Origin: Hymenobacter telluris
GTDB taxonomy: Bacteria; Bacteroidota; Bacteroidia; Cytophagales; Hymenobacteraceae
DNA: 64,000 bases
Assembly: GCF_017313265.1 (NCBI RefSeq)
Contig: NZ_JAFLQZ010000002.1
Location: 1 to 64,000 of the forward strand
Direction: 5' to 3'
Part shown: in pieces, positions 26,745 to 35,502 of the stretch
Layout of the letters: each line of letters starts with the position of its first letter
Position numbering within the stretch: the first letter of the stretch is position 1
Made by a program: the position numbers and the translations under genes
The notes under the pieces: generated by a model
What the model saw: the letters and a program-made list of their open reading frames with translations, nothing else
What the model was told of the DNA's origin: nothing
Database searches by the model: none

Positions 26745-26807
26745 ACAAGCTCTGCAACGAAAAGGGGACTCTGCTCAGCAGAGTCCCCTTTTTGTTGCAG
26801 AGCTTGT
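26745..26807. terminator. Very long bidirectional terminator hairpin
   Basis: A 31-bp inverted repeat (26745-26775 with 26777-26807, one G-T wobble) lies between convergent genes. The inner part contains AAAAGGGGACTCTGCT and its complement, giving a T run on either strand. It lies right after a second IR around 26692-26721 (TCCCGCGCAG and CTGCGCGGGA). Confidence 0.85.
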
Positions 26808-26811
26808 CTTT

Positions 26812-28020
26812 TTATAGCTGATGAACGGCGGCGCTCAACTTGCGTAAGCCCGCTGCGGCTTTTTCATACATTCCAACCAACTGCGGCTTGATAATATCGG
26901 GGTGAAATTCCTGCTCGTAGCACTGGCGGGCATTATGCGCCATAGCCGAGTACTCGGTAGGGGTGAGGGCGAATATCTTGGTGAGAGCCTGCGCTGCTTC
27001 CTCGGCGTTGTTCACGGCAAAACCTGCTTTGTGCGCCACAATTTTGCCATGAATGGGCACTTGCGTGGACACAACTACTGGCTTGTAGCACGAAAGTGCC
27101 TGAGCAATGCTTAACCCAAAGCCCTCCGTGCGCGACAACTGCATATACGCCTTCGACTGAGCAAGTAGGCTGTTGCGTTCGGGCTCCGGTATCTTATTCG
27201 TGAATATTACGTCCTGGCCAATACGCAAGCCGAGTTTCTGGCAGATAAACTCCCGCTCCTGTGTTGCGTGCGCATCGGCAGGACCAATAAGAACATACGT
27301 TACATCAGCTGCATCCTGGCTCTGCTCCTTGAATAAGTGAAAGGCCGTGAGGGCTATGTCAATGCCTTTTCGAAAAATATCGAAGCGGCCAATAAAGCAT
27401 ACCTGCTCTTTTAACGACGCTACATCGAACGGAATGCGCATGTCATTCACCTGATTGGTTACCACCGAAACAGGAGTTTTAGTGACGTTGCTTAAATAAG
27501 TAGCGCACATTTCCGATATACCATGAACTACCGTGGCATTATCGAGCACGTATTTATCGAATACAGAAACAAATACATTTCTGTACCATCTTTTTAGAAA
27601 TGGCCGCGCTTGAGTATAAGCGGGGTCATACACGAAGGAATCGTGAGGGGTGATAATAAACGGAATGGAAAGCCGTTTTAATTGGCGGCACACCAAATAA
27701 TTATCGATATTATAAATATGGCTCAGGTGAAATACGCAGTTGGTATTATCAAGCTGCTCGAGCCAGTTCTGGAAAGCGGTTGGCAGTTGGAATTTGCTTC
27801 TGCTTTTGGCCCCGAACAAGTGAATGAGAACATTCTCTTTGGTTTCGGTGCCGTGCCAGTCGCTGTTTTTGGTGCCGTCAAACTCAATAAACTGAATGCT
27901 GAATTGTTCTTTTAATAATTGGGTGATTCTGTAGTTGAATTCAGCTAGGCCATCGGCGGCGCCGGCTCTGTAATGGCCTACTATGTAAATAGTTAAGTTG
28001 TGTGAAGTGGTTGGGTCCAT
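26812..28020 (-). CDS. Family 4 glycosyltransferase (GT-B)
   Basis: The 402-residue GT-B enzyme has an N-terminal acceptor domain (GAADGLAEFNYRI) and a C-terminal nucleotide-sugar domain: CFIGRFDIFRKGIDIALTAF, YVLIGPAD, and SRTEGFGLSIAQALSCYKPVV. The E-x7-E motif reads E-GFGLSIA-Q, so the second acidic residue is Gln here; this occurs in some active GT4 enzymes but is worth noting. It is the last minus-strand gene of the EPS block and ends at a long hairpin. It should retain sugar configuration and use a UDP-, GDP- or similar donor in the cytoplasm; donor and acceptor are unknown. Confidence 0.85.
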   Translation of the reverse strand: MDPTTSHNLTIYIVGHYRAGAADGLAEFNYRITQLLKEQFSIQFIEFDGTKNSDWHGTETKENVLIHLFGAKSRSKFQLPTAFQNWLEQLDNTNCVFHLSHIYNIDNYLVCRQLKRLSIPFIITPHDSFVYDPAYTQARPFLKRWYRNVFVSVFDKYVLDNATVVHGISEMCATYLSNVTKTPVSVVTNQVNDMRIPFDVASLKEQVCFIGRFDIFRKGIDIALTAFHLFKEQSQDAADVTYVLIGPADAHATQEREFICQKLGLRIGQDVIFTNKIPEPERNSLLAQSKAYMQLSRTEGFGLSIAQALSCYKPVVVSTQVPIHGKIVAHKAGFAVNNAEEAAQALTKIFALTPTEYSAMAHNARQCYEQEFHPDIIKPQLVGMYEKAAAGLRKLSAAVHQL

Positions 28021-28197
28021 GACGGCGCATTGGGTTGGCGGAGTGGCAGATTATAGCATAAGTAAAACAGATTTGTTACGTGATAAAGGAGATAGGGTAG
28101 CAGCTAATCCAATAAAATAGCTCGCTTTGAATGGGGGGAGGGCGTGCTTGCCAGAATAGCCTAGCAAGCAGCCCCAAAGTATAGCAGTAGTTACCGG

Positions 28198-29004
28198 CTA
28201 CTTTAAATGCAGATGCCGCTTGAGGCGCATAATAGTGCCCTTTACCAAGCCGCCGTCTATTTGAATGCGCCGGTCGGTGGTCCAGACAGTTGCTTTGGAA
28301 CTGCCTACGTAATGAAACTTCTTGTTGAACGTGTTGCGCAGCTTCAGCCCTAGCCAGCCATCTTCGTTGCTGCCTACCGGGTGGTTGAAGCTGTCTACTT
28401 GCAGGCCCTCGGCTCTTCTGAAGGCGGAATTGAAACCGTAAATATTAACAGCTTCTTCACGGAATTTCTTGTTTATCCATTTAGAAACGTCGGAGGCATA
28501 TTCGTACACCAGAAACACCGGGCGCGGGGTTCCTTCGGTTGGAATAAAAGCAAAGTTGCCATACACCATGGCCACATCCTGCTTATATAAGGGCGAAACC
28601 ATCTGGTCTATCCACTCGGGCGGATAAATAGTATCGGCGTCGGCATTTAAAATATATTCGCCTTTCGCCTGGCTTAATCCTGCGTTTCGGGCATGTGTAA
28701 TTCCTTGTTTGGTTTCCAGTATACACGTTGCGCCCGCAAGACGAACCAACTCTTCGGTTTCGTCTTTGGAATTATTATTCACTACTATGATTTCTATTTT
28801 CTTAGTAGTGGTGGTATCAGCTAACGATGATAAGGTTTTTAAAATATTCTCCGCTTCGTTGTAAGCCGGTATAACAATGGATATATCGGGGGTGGGAGAA
28901 TACAGGTTCTGAATTTGCTTGCGTACTGTTTCTGCTCTACCTCTAAGCACCTCTTTGGGCTGGTTGTGTTTAGTTATGTAGGCAGGAAGGCCGATGTGTC
29001 GCAT
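28198..29004 (-). CDS. Family 2 glycosyltransferase
   Basis: In 268 residues the GT2 motifs are ISIVIPAYNEAENILKTLSS, IIVVNNNSKDETEEL, GITHARNAGLSQAKG and YILNADADTIYPPEWI. A GSNEDGWLGLKL motif holds the likely catalytic acid. The first 40 residues form a basic, non-membrane extension. It lies in the minus-strand EPS block, 109 bases from the next GT2 upstream and 177 bases before the GT4. It probably adds one repeat-unit sugar. Confidence 0.87.
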   Translation of the reverse strand: MRHIGLPAYITKHNQPKEVLRGRAETVRKQIQNLYSPTPDISIVIPAYNEAENILKTLSSLADTTTTKKIEIIVVNNNSKDETEELVRLAGATCILETKQGITHARNAGLSQAKGEYILNADADTIYPPEWIDQMVSPLYKQDVAMVYGNFAFIPTEGTPRPVFLVYEYASDVSKWINKKFREEAVNIYGFNSAFRRAEGLQVDSFNHPVGSNEDGWLGLKLRNTFNKKFHYVGSSKATVWTTDRRIQIDGGLVKGTIMRLKRHLHLK

Positions 29005-29113
29005 AGCTACGGGAGAGAGGTACTGAAGTGAAGGAAAGGTAGCTGATTATTGAGGGCAGAACGAGTTGTGCGGGGTAGGCGGCTGGCTGAGCCGATGCGT
29101 AAACAGCTACAGC

Positions 29114-29896
29114 TTAAGGCACTAAGCGTTTGCCGAAGTGAATATCGTAGTTGTATTTCACTTGTCTGAAAACTAGCCGAACACCGGCAATAAGCAAGTT
29201 GTTGCTGGAGCGCCAGTCGCTACGGGCAACCGTGCTTGGCTCTTCCGATGAGTTTTCCTGCAAAAACAACTCCTTGAACTTGGTGTAGAACAAGGCCCGG
29301 CCTTTGTTCTGGATAAAGGAGATGCACATCAGGTACTCGGTGCGGTCCGATTTGATACCCTCTTTGTAGCGCCCAAACCGTTCGAAGAAGTTGCTGCGCC
29401 GCAGGTGCGGATGGTCGCTGTAGTTGTAGATTTTGCCGGTGTGCGTGAACCACGGCTTGTACAGCATTTCCGCAAATCCTTTGCGGTAGGGCTTCAGGTA
29501 AGGATAAGCGTAATAGGCGTAGAAGCGGGCAATATCAATGTCGGGCGCTTCTTCCATCATGGCAAAAGCATCAAGGAAGTGAGGCAGAAACTGGTCGGTA
29601 GGCACGAAATCTTCCTGCACGTAAAGCGTGTAAGGCGTCTTGACGGCGTCTTGCCCTTTGTTCAGGTTGTTGCCTAAGCCTTTGTTAACGGGCGTAGTCA
29701 CCAGATTGAATTTGCGCTTCTGCTGGAGTTCCTTGAGCGCCTGCACATGCTCGGGTTTGCTCCCATCGTCCGACACGACAATATCTCCAAACGTCACGTT
29801 GAGTTCGGCAAAAGAATCGAGGAGCCGCTCCAGCGACTTACTGCGGTTATAGTGGGTGACCAGTAAGGTGACGGTAGGAAAATTTGCCGTTGACAT
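29114..29896 (-). CDS. Family 2 glycosyltransferase
   Basis: The 260-residue protein shows VTLLVTHYNRSKSLERLLDS, IVVSDDGSKPEHVQ, NKGLGNNLNKGQ and TLYVQEDFVPTDQ. QED replaces the usual DxD, a pattern seen in some GT2 enzymes. The ATG at 29896 is preferred to a TTG one codon upstream. The C-terminal half (residues 150-260) is basic and has no recognisable motif, so the acceptor-binding part may be unusual. It is part of the EPS block on the minus strand. Confidence 0.83.
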   Translation of the reverse strand: MSTANFPTVTLLVTHYNRSKSLERLLDSFAELNVTFGDIVVSDDGSKPEHVQALKELQQKRKFNLVTTPVNKGLGNNLNKGQDAVKTPYTLYVQEDFVPTDQFLPHFLDAFAMMEEAPDIDIARFYAYYAYPYLKPYRKGFAEMLYKPWFTHTGKIYNYSDHPHLRRSNFFERFGRYKEGIKSDRTEYLMCISFIQNKGRALFYTKFKELFLQENSSEEPSTVARSDWRSSNNLLIAGVRLVFRQVKYNYDIHFGKRLVP

Positions 29897-29968
29897 CAAT
29901 CGAAGGGTTTAATAATAGCGCTTAGGCTTAGCTTACAGATAGGGGGCCGCACACCACGCCTCAGGCAA

Positions 29969-31129
29969 CTAGGCCACCGATGGGCGGTGCGCCTTCTCCC
30001 AGGCCGCCGGTTGCGAATTCCGCACGAAGCGGCCAAAGCCCCGGAAGGCTGCTACGTTCATCATGGTAAAATAGAGCGGCACCAGCGCCGCCCCCGCTTT
30101 GCGGTTGCGGGTAGCCAGCCACCAGCCCACGGCGCTGCTCAGGTAGAACAGCACTTGCAGCACAAACAGCAGCGTGTAGATACCTTGCTGAGTATAGGCC
30201 AGGTAGGCATTCAGTGGCAGCAGCAAGGCCAGCAAGGCGGGAGTCAGGCTCCAGCGCAATACCCGGTGCGAAACGTACAGGAACGTTACTACAGGCTGCC
30301 GAAATGGGTTGAGCAGAAAAGTCAGGCGAGCCATTGACTGCCAGCCGCCGGCACAGATACGCACCTTACGGCCCATTTCCTCGGGCAAAGAAGTGGATGG
30401 CGGCTCCATGGCATAGGCTTTGGGCTCATATACCACCCGGTAACCCGCTCCCACAATGCGCATAGACTGCACGAAGTCGTCGAGAATGGTGTCGTGCTCG
30501 AGCGGTTTGAACAACTCCGTACGGAACGAAACCAACTCGCCGGCCGCGCCCATCAAACTGCATATTTTGGAGTCACAACGCTTCAGAAACGATTCGTATT
30601 TCCAATACAGGCCCTCGCCCGAACCCGACGCACTGCCGTCGTTGAGCACAACTTTTTCGCCGGAAACTGCGCCCACTTTCGGATCTTGGTAGTGGCGAAT
30701 CATGGCGCGCACCGCTTCCGGATTCAGCATGGTGTTGCAATCCGTGAAGATTACGTAGGGCGTGTGCACGTACTGCATCGAGCGGTTCTCGGCCATTGAT
30801 TTGCCGCCGCGCTCCGGCACGTGCAGGTGCTGCACCGTAGGAAAAGCGGCCAACACCTTGCCCGACTCATCCGTGGAACCATCGGTGATAAACAGCAGCT
30901 TCAGCTTGCTAGCCGGATAGTCGAGCGCCAGGCAGTTGTTGACCTTGGCGGCCAGGATAGAAGCCTCATTATAGGCCGGAACAATCAGCGTGACTTCAGG
31001 CTCGAAATCTGCCGTTGATGCGGTGTGCGAGGAGCGGGTTAGTTTAGCCCACACACCTACCAGCAGTCCGTAGCCTACGTAGGTGTAAAAGATGACTCCC
31101 AGAGACACCCAGAATAGCAATACAAGCAT
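29969..31129 (-). CDS. Membrane family 2 glycosyltransferase
   Basis: The 386-residue protein has an N-terminal membrane helix (about 1-27), a GT2 catalytic domain and two to three C-terminal helices (about 300-365), the layout of processive or dolichol-type GT2s. Motifs are VTLIVPAYNEASILAAKVNN, LLFITDGSTDESG, VIFTDCNTMLNPEA (DCN in the DxD place) and DDFVQSMRIV for the ED motif. A QxxRW-like motif is replaced by RKVRICAGGWQS. The start is the ATG at 31129; a TTG two codons earlier is less likely. It should act at the inner face of the cytoplasmic membrane in EPS assembly. Confidence 0.83.
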   Translation of the reverse strand: MLVLLFWVSLGVIFYTYVGYGLLVGVWAKLTRSSHTASTADFEPEVTLIVPAYNEASILAAKVNNCLALDYPASKLKLLFITDGSTDESGKVLAAFPTVQHLHVPERGGKSMAENRSMQYVHTPYVIFTDCNTMLNPEAVRAMIRHYQDPKVGAVSGEKVVLNDGSASGSGEGLYWKYESFLKRCDSKICSLMGAAGELVSFRTELFKPLEHDTILDDFVQSMRIVGAGYRVVYEPKAYAMEPPSTSLPEEMGRKVRICAGGWQSMARLTFLLNPFRQPVVTFLYVSHRVLRWSLTPALLALLLPLNAYLAYTQQGIYTLLFVLQVLFYLSSAVGWWLATRNRKAGAALVPLYFTMMNVAAFRGFGRFVRNSQPAAWEKAHRPSVA

Positions 31130-31366
31130 GAGCAAAGCAAGAAAAGAAATGAGGCAAGCCAGCTGATAAGCCGCTCACTTCCTGGTGATAGTATGTTTTC
31201 AATTGCGTGTTAGTCTGCTACGTAACTCAGTAGCAAGTAGGAGTTGGCTAACAACGATAGGCGTGATTTAAGGCCTGCCAAGTCGCCTGCTTACAGGCGG
31301 TTGGTGGGCGGTGTGCAGAGCGGCGGTACAAAGATGTGTGCTGAACGGGTAGGGCCAATGAAGGTT

Positions 31367-32275
31367 TCAGTCGCGCACCCTGATAAATCGAAGAAAAGAG
31401 GTGGCTTTCTTATTTAAAAGGTTGTAGGCTTTTCGGAGCATCCGGCTCGACTCCAGCCGGGGACGGTAGCCGCGCCATTCGGTTTGGTTGAGGTAGTGAA
31501 AAAACAGGTCTTTATAAGCCGGGTTGTGCTCATACATTTTGAATATTGGTTTGCGACCAATAAAATGAATCAGAAAGGGCTTCTCTACCGTGGACATGGG
31601 TACGCAGTTCCACAGCGGGTCAAGCTCCAGCCACTGCTCCGCCAGCACCACATTAAGCCCGTATTGGTCAGGGAAGCCAGCATACGCCTTGTTGTTGTTG
31701 ATGCACGCAAGCACCTTATTGGTTAGGTTCATTTCGCGCCACAATGGCATATCAATTACCAAAAGGCCAGAGTTGAAATACTTGGCTTCAGGATTGAGTC
31801 CAAGCTCTTTGTAGTTTTTGATTCCGCCCCAGGGGTTGCTCACCTTCTCCGTCCGGTCAACTGCCGCCGCCAGCACGTGCCCTTGCAAATCGACATTCCA
31901 CAGCACGGAAATGTCTTCCAGCAAAATCATGTCAGCATCCAAGTAAATGATTTTCTTCACCTTGCTGTCAACGAAGTAAGGAGCAAACAGGCGAATGTAG
32001 GCGCTGATTGGAAAAGACGAATTATCCATAGGAATAACCATATTCCTGGGAATGGCATCCTGCATCTTGATCCACACCAAAGATATCTGGGGTGAATCAA
32101 TGCATCTAGTCAGCTTGGCTCGGTTTGTAGCGCTTAACCCATCGTCAACAATATACAGGGTGATGGTTTCCGCTGACTTATGAGTTACATCCAGTGATTT
32201 GAGCAGCGCTGCAAGTAAAACCGCAAAATGATTATTGCAGACTACAACGAGGGTTATGGTTTCCTGTGCAGTCAT
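31367..32275 (-). CDS. Family 8 glycosyltransferase (LgtC/glycogenin-like)
   Basis: The 302-residue GT-A retaining enzyme has the GT8 signatures in order: LYIVDDGLS, FPISAYIRLFAPYFV, KIIYLDADMILLEDI (DxD), KYFNSGLLVID, GFPDQYGLNVVL and LIHFIGRKPIF. These bind Mn2+ and UDP-sugar. GT8 enzymes in polysaccharide loci commonly transfer galactose or glucose. It is preceded by a 186-base gap after the acetyltransferase gene, so it may have its own promoter, but I see no clear consensus there. It is part of the EPS block. Confidence 0.88.
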   Translation of the reverse strand: MTAQETITLVVVCNNHFAVLLAALLKSLDVTHKSAETITLYIVDDGLSATNRAKLTRCIDSPQISLVWIKMQDAIPRNMVIPMDNSSFPISAYIRLFAPYFVDSKVKKIIYLDADMILLEDISVLWNVDLQGHVLAAAVDRTEKVSNPWGGIKNYKELGLNPEAKYFNSGLLVIDMPLWREMNLTNKVLACINNNKAYAGFPDQYGLNVVLAEQWLELDPLWNCVPMSTVEKPFLIHFIGRKPIFKMYEHNPAYKDLFFHYLNQTEWRGYRPRLESSRMLRKAYNLLNKKATSFLRFIRVRD

Positions 32276-32461
32276 AAACGATGTAGCATAGGGGTGTGCA
32301 ATGAGGCGGGCAGACGTGTTCGTAAGTAGTGCAGTATTCTTGCATGCTAAATAGGAGGGTAATAAACAGATAAGCGGAGGGTCGTATTGTAAAGTGAATT
32401 TAAAGCGAAAAGTACAGAAATATATAGGTGAAGTGAAATTTAAAGCGCAGATAATAAGTGC

Positions 32462-33079
32462 TTAACGCACTCTGTCCCAAGTGCCGGAAGAGGCATTGTA
32501 CTGTTTAATTACTCGGGCCGGGTTGCCACCAACTACCGCATAAGCCGGCACGTCTTTGGTAACTACGCTGCCAGCCGCAACCACTGCATGCTTACCAATG
32601 TGCACTCCTGCGGTGATAACAGCATTGGCCCCAATCCAGGCCTCATCGTCCACTACAATGGCTGCCGTCGAGCATGGCTGGTCGTTTATGGGCATCGTAA
32701 TGTCCTGATAGCCATGATTCAGCCCGGAGAAAACTACATGCTGAGCAATAATTACGTCATTACCCAACCGAATTGGGCCAATCAGAACGCTGGAAATACC
32801 AATGAGGGAACGGTCGCCGATGAATACGCCGCCCATGCCATTATTGATGGTAACATAATCCTCGATAATTGCCTTGGCGCCAACCTCGAATGGGTTGAAA
32901 GGCAACACATCTAGGCGGGTTTTCCAGCGCACCAAGGAGCCGCGGCCGTAACGATGCTTGAATGGGTTAACCAGCCAGCGTACCCATAGCCGGGGGCGTG
33001 CCTCCTGCGGAACGACCAGCAAGTACAGCACCAGCTTTTTCAGTTTTGGGTTGTTTTTGATGCTGTCGACTACTGACAT
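32462..33079 (-). CDS. Hexapeptide-repeat acyltransferase (acetyltransferase)
   Basis: The 205-residue protein has left-handed beta-helix hexapeptides from about residue 70 on: [20 protein letters not shown], then [20 protein letters not shown], then [26 protein letters not shown] in the loop supplies the likely catalytic His, as in other XAT/NodL-type O-acetyltransferases. I start at the ATG at 33079; an in-frame TTG at 33124 adds 15 unconvincing residues. It probably acetylates a sugar of the repeat unit using acetyl-CoA in the cytoplasm. It is separated by about 150 bases from the GT4 gene upstream. Confidence 0.87.
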   Translation of the reverse strand: MSVVDSIKNNPKLKKLVLYLLVVPQEARPRLWVRWLVNPFKHRYGRGSLVRWKTRLDVLPFNPFEVGAKAIIEDYVTINNGMGGVFIGDRSLIGISSVLIGPIRLGNDVIIAQHVVFSGLNHGYQDITMPINDQPCSTAAIVVDDEAWIGANAVITAGVHIGKHAVVAAGSVVTKDVPAYAVVGGNPARVIKQYNASSGTWDRVR

Positions 33080-33231
33080 AGAAAGGAAACCAAGTGAAGG
33101 CAGGGTAGCGTTGCAACGCTCCAATCAATTAATGGTACTAGGGCTGATAGGCGGGCTTCTGACGACCAATTCAGCAAGCAGGAATAAGCCTTTCTTTATT
33201 GCGAAGAAACTGTGTAAAACAGGTCCAACTA

Positions 33232-34485
33232 TTAGGCAGGTTGCTTCTTAGCCGATGCTGACTCAACTATATCCCAGAAGTAAGCCACTCGGGCCTGCCA
33301 GGTATTGAGGGCTGCCTTGGCTATGCGAGCCTGTTTTCTCTCAGCGCTATCCTCCTGAATTGCCTGATTAATCTTCGCCACAAATTCTTCTTCCGTCTGG
33401 GCAATGTAAGCCACATCACCGAAGTCCTGAATGTCTTCGGAGAAGGCAGTGGCAATAACCGGCTTACCAGCCGTCAGGTACTCATTTATCTTCAGCGGGT
33501 AAATGCTCTTCGTCAGAACACTGTACTCGAACGGAATGAGCAGGCAGTCGCTGTGCTGAAGGTAGGAGGGTAGGTCTTTTATGTCGCGGGAACCGGTGAA
33601 GATGACGTTGGGCAGTTTGTCTAAGTCAAACTCTTTATGGTCTTCATTGCTAACAGGACCTACCATCAGCAGTATTTTATCGGTGTGGGTTTGCGCCACC
33701 TTCTTTAGCAGGCTGTAATTGATACGGCTGCCAATATTACCCGTGTAGCAAATAATCTTTTTATCGATACCAACTAATTCTTTAGGCCGCGCAAGCTGCT
33801 CAGTTGCTGCTTTCTGGAACAAACTAAAGTCAGCCGCATTGGGCATGCAGAAAGCCGCCGGTGTATAGCGAGAAATCAGATGCGTTAGTTGTTTGGAAGT
33901 ACCCATACTCACATCGGAGTTGAGAATCACTTCTTTCTCTAAGCGCACCCCATGCCTAGCAATATAGGTTTCCTGCGTGATGTCGTCAATCGTCTGGTAC
34001 ACCTTTACCACTGGCTGGATGTCCGCCTCAATCGACCTAAAATAAAAGGGGTCAAAGGAATTAAAGAATACGTACTTCTTAATATTGAAATCTTTAATTG
34101 TCTTCTTCAAGGCATTCTGCACAATACGGTCATTGAATTTCCAGAGTGTATTGTACAGAGTTCCTTCCTCAAGCCAGTTGATAGGTAAAGTAACCTTTGG
34201 TGTTACAATAGTTAAGTTATCGGGTAACCCGTCTATTTTACGGTAAATACTCTTCCCCAAAAACAAAGCAGGTATCCTCGACTTCACCATATCCTTGTTG
34301 GAATACTGTGAAGCAACTTCATTCAGAGAAAAAGGATGATCTATATAAAAGACCCTGTTGTTCTTCGCAAATTCTTTAGCAAAGCTAAATCCTACTGACG
34401 AGTAAGGATTGTCCCACCTGGAAGTTGAAATGATAACAATGTCGCAGTCGTTTCTCATGTTAGTAGCAGGAGTAGTAAGTTTCAT
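33232..34485 (-). CDS. GT4-like glycosyltransferase
   Basis: The 417-residue GT-B protein begins with a Rossmann domain (DIVIISTSRWDNPYSSVG, NRVFYIDHPF). Its C-terminal half carries IICYTGNIGSRINYSLLKK, NVIFTGSRDIKDLPSYL, HSDCLLIPFEYS and LKINEYLTAGKPVIAT, the nucleotide-sugar site with the E in NEYLTAG. This is the TuaH-like subgroup of GT4. The start at 34485 keeps a short N-tail; an ATG nine codons on is possible. Base composition is more AT-rich than that of the distal EPS genes. It lies 10 bases after the preceding gene and is surely co-transcribed with it. Confidence 0.8.
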   Translation of the reverse strand: MKLTTPATNMRNDCDIVIISTSRWDNPYSSVGFSFAKEFAKNNRVFYIDHPFSLNEVASQYSNKDMVKSRIPALFLGKSIYRKIDGLPDNLTIVTPKVTLPINWLEEGTLYNTLWKFNDRIVQNALKKTIKDFNIKKYVFFNSFDPFYFRSIEADIQPVVKVYQTIDDITQETYIARHGVRLEKEVILNSDVSMGTSKQLTHLISRYTPAAFCMPNAADFSLFQKAATEQLARPKELVGIDKKIICYTGNIGSRINYSLLKKVAQTHTDKILLMVGPVSNEDHKEFDLDKLPNVIFTGSRDIKDLPSYLQHSDCLLIPFEYSVLTKSIYPLKINEYLTAGKPVIATAFSEDIQDFGDVAYIAQTEEEFVAKINQAIQEDSAERKQARIAKAALNTWQARVAYFWDIVESASAKKQPA

Positions 34486-34495
34486 ACTGTGCCTT

Positions 34496-35467
34496 TCAAT
34501 AATGAGTAGATAAAAAATTGATTATATCATTATCATTTTTGGCATGCAGAATCTGCGCTCCAGAAAGCAAAGGAAAGAAATTGGCAAACTCATTGAACAT
34601 TATTTCCAATCCCCCTCCCGTGGCTGGGTTATCGTTGCCCTTCGATAGTATAATATTGACTCCTCCAAAATAACTTGCCAGCGTTGCTGTGCCCCCATGC
34701 ACTGAAACAAAGCGTTGGCAATTTGCATAAACCATCAACTGTAGATGATTAAAATTATTTACTGAGGCTTGATGCTTTCTGTATAGATCATCCAATAATA
34801 TAACTTCAGGGTGAAATTCGTTTAGCCATTTATGCTCGCCTAAATCAAGTATTTCACTATTGTCTTCAACAATATGGGCTGGTAAAGGTCTGTTGTATAT
34901 TATTTGGTATTTGCTTTTGTATTTGGATATGATTTCGTTTAAGACTTCAATACTTAAAAAATTTAATGGTGGCCCATCCCACTCAACGTTGTATTTATTG
35001 GCAATGACCATGATAGGCTTTTCAAAAACGAAGATATCGTTCTTGTAATGCTCTTTTAACGGCACAGGTGCCCATTTTTGATAACTTTTAGAAATGCTAT
35101 GGGTGGTATTAGGAGTGTCAAAGTTCTCGTAAGCAAATCGAGCATTCCTAAAATCATATCTCTCTTCATGGTTCTCACTAAAGAAATAAAATTCTTTAGT
35201 GCCTTTGCAAGATATGGTTTTGGCTAATGTTCCATTTAAGTGATGCCAATAGGCAAACGGTAGTATATGGCAAATTTCTGTTTGAAATTCTCCCGAATAA
35301 TTTATCTCTTTGTATTTTTTCTTAACAATATAATCGTCAGTGAAGAATCTTATCTGATTTAACCTGCTAAAGTAATTGTCGCGAATATAATAGCGAATGC
35401 CTTTATCCATTTTTGGATATTGAATAAAGGTTATAGCTGACAAGACTTTAAGTATGATACTCTTCAT
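34496..35467 (-). CDS. Unfamiliar protein of EPS locus, possible GT-B (GT61-like) glycosyltransferase
   Basis: I do not recognise this 323-residue soluble protein with certainty. It carries VSVHGGTATLASYFGGVNI near residue 270, resembling the donor-site motif (HG..L..) of GT61-type and O-fucosyltransferase-type GT-B enzymes. It also has an Asp/Glu-rich segment before it (NSEILDLGEHKW). It is AT-rich and sits between the flippase and a GT4 gene, the usual place for a repeat-unit glycosyltransferase. The ATG at 35467 lies 35 bases after the flippase stop; in-frame codons further upstream overlap the flippase gene and are not used. An alternative role is polysaccharide pyruvyl- or other decoration transfer. 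Confidence 0.55.
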   Translation of the reverse strand: MKSIILKVLSAITFIQYPKMDKGIRYYIRDNYFSRLNQIRFFTDDYIVKKKYKEINYSGEFQTEICHILPFAYWHHLNGTLAKTISCKGTKEFYFFSENHEERYDFRNARFAYENFDTPNTTHSISKSYQKWAPVPLKEHYKNDIFVFEKPIMVIANKYNVEWDGPPLNFLSIEVLNEIISKYKSKYQIIYNRPLPAHIVEDNSEILDLGEHKWLNEFHPEVILLDDLYRKHQASVNNFNHLQLMVYANCQRFVSVHGGTATLASYFGGVNIILSKGNDNPATGGGLEIMFNEFANFFPLLSGAQILHAKNDNDIINFLSTHY

Positions 35468-35502
35468 TGAGCCGAAAGCAAGGTGGTTATGGGTGATAGT
35501 AC

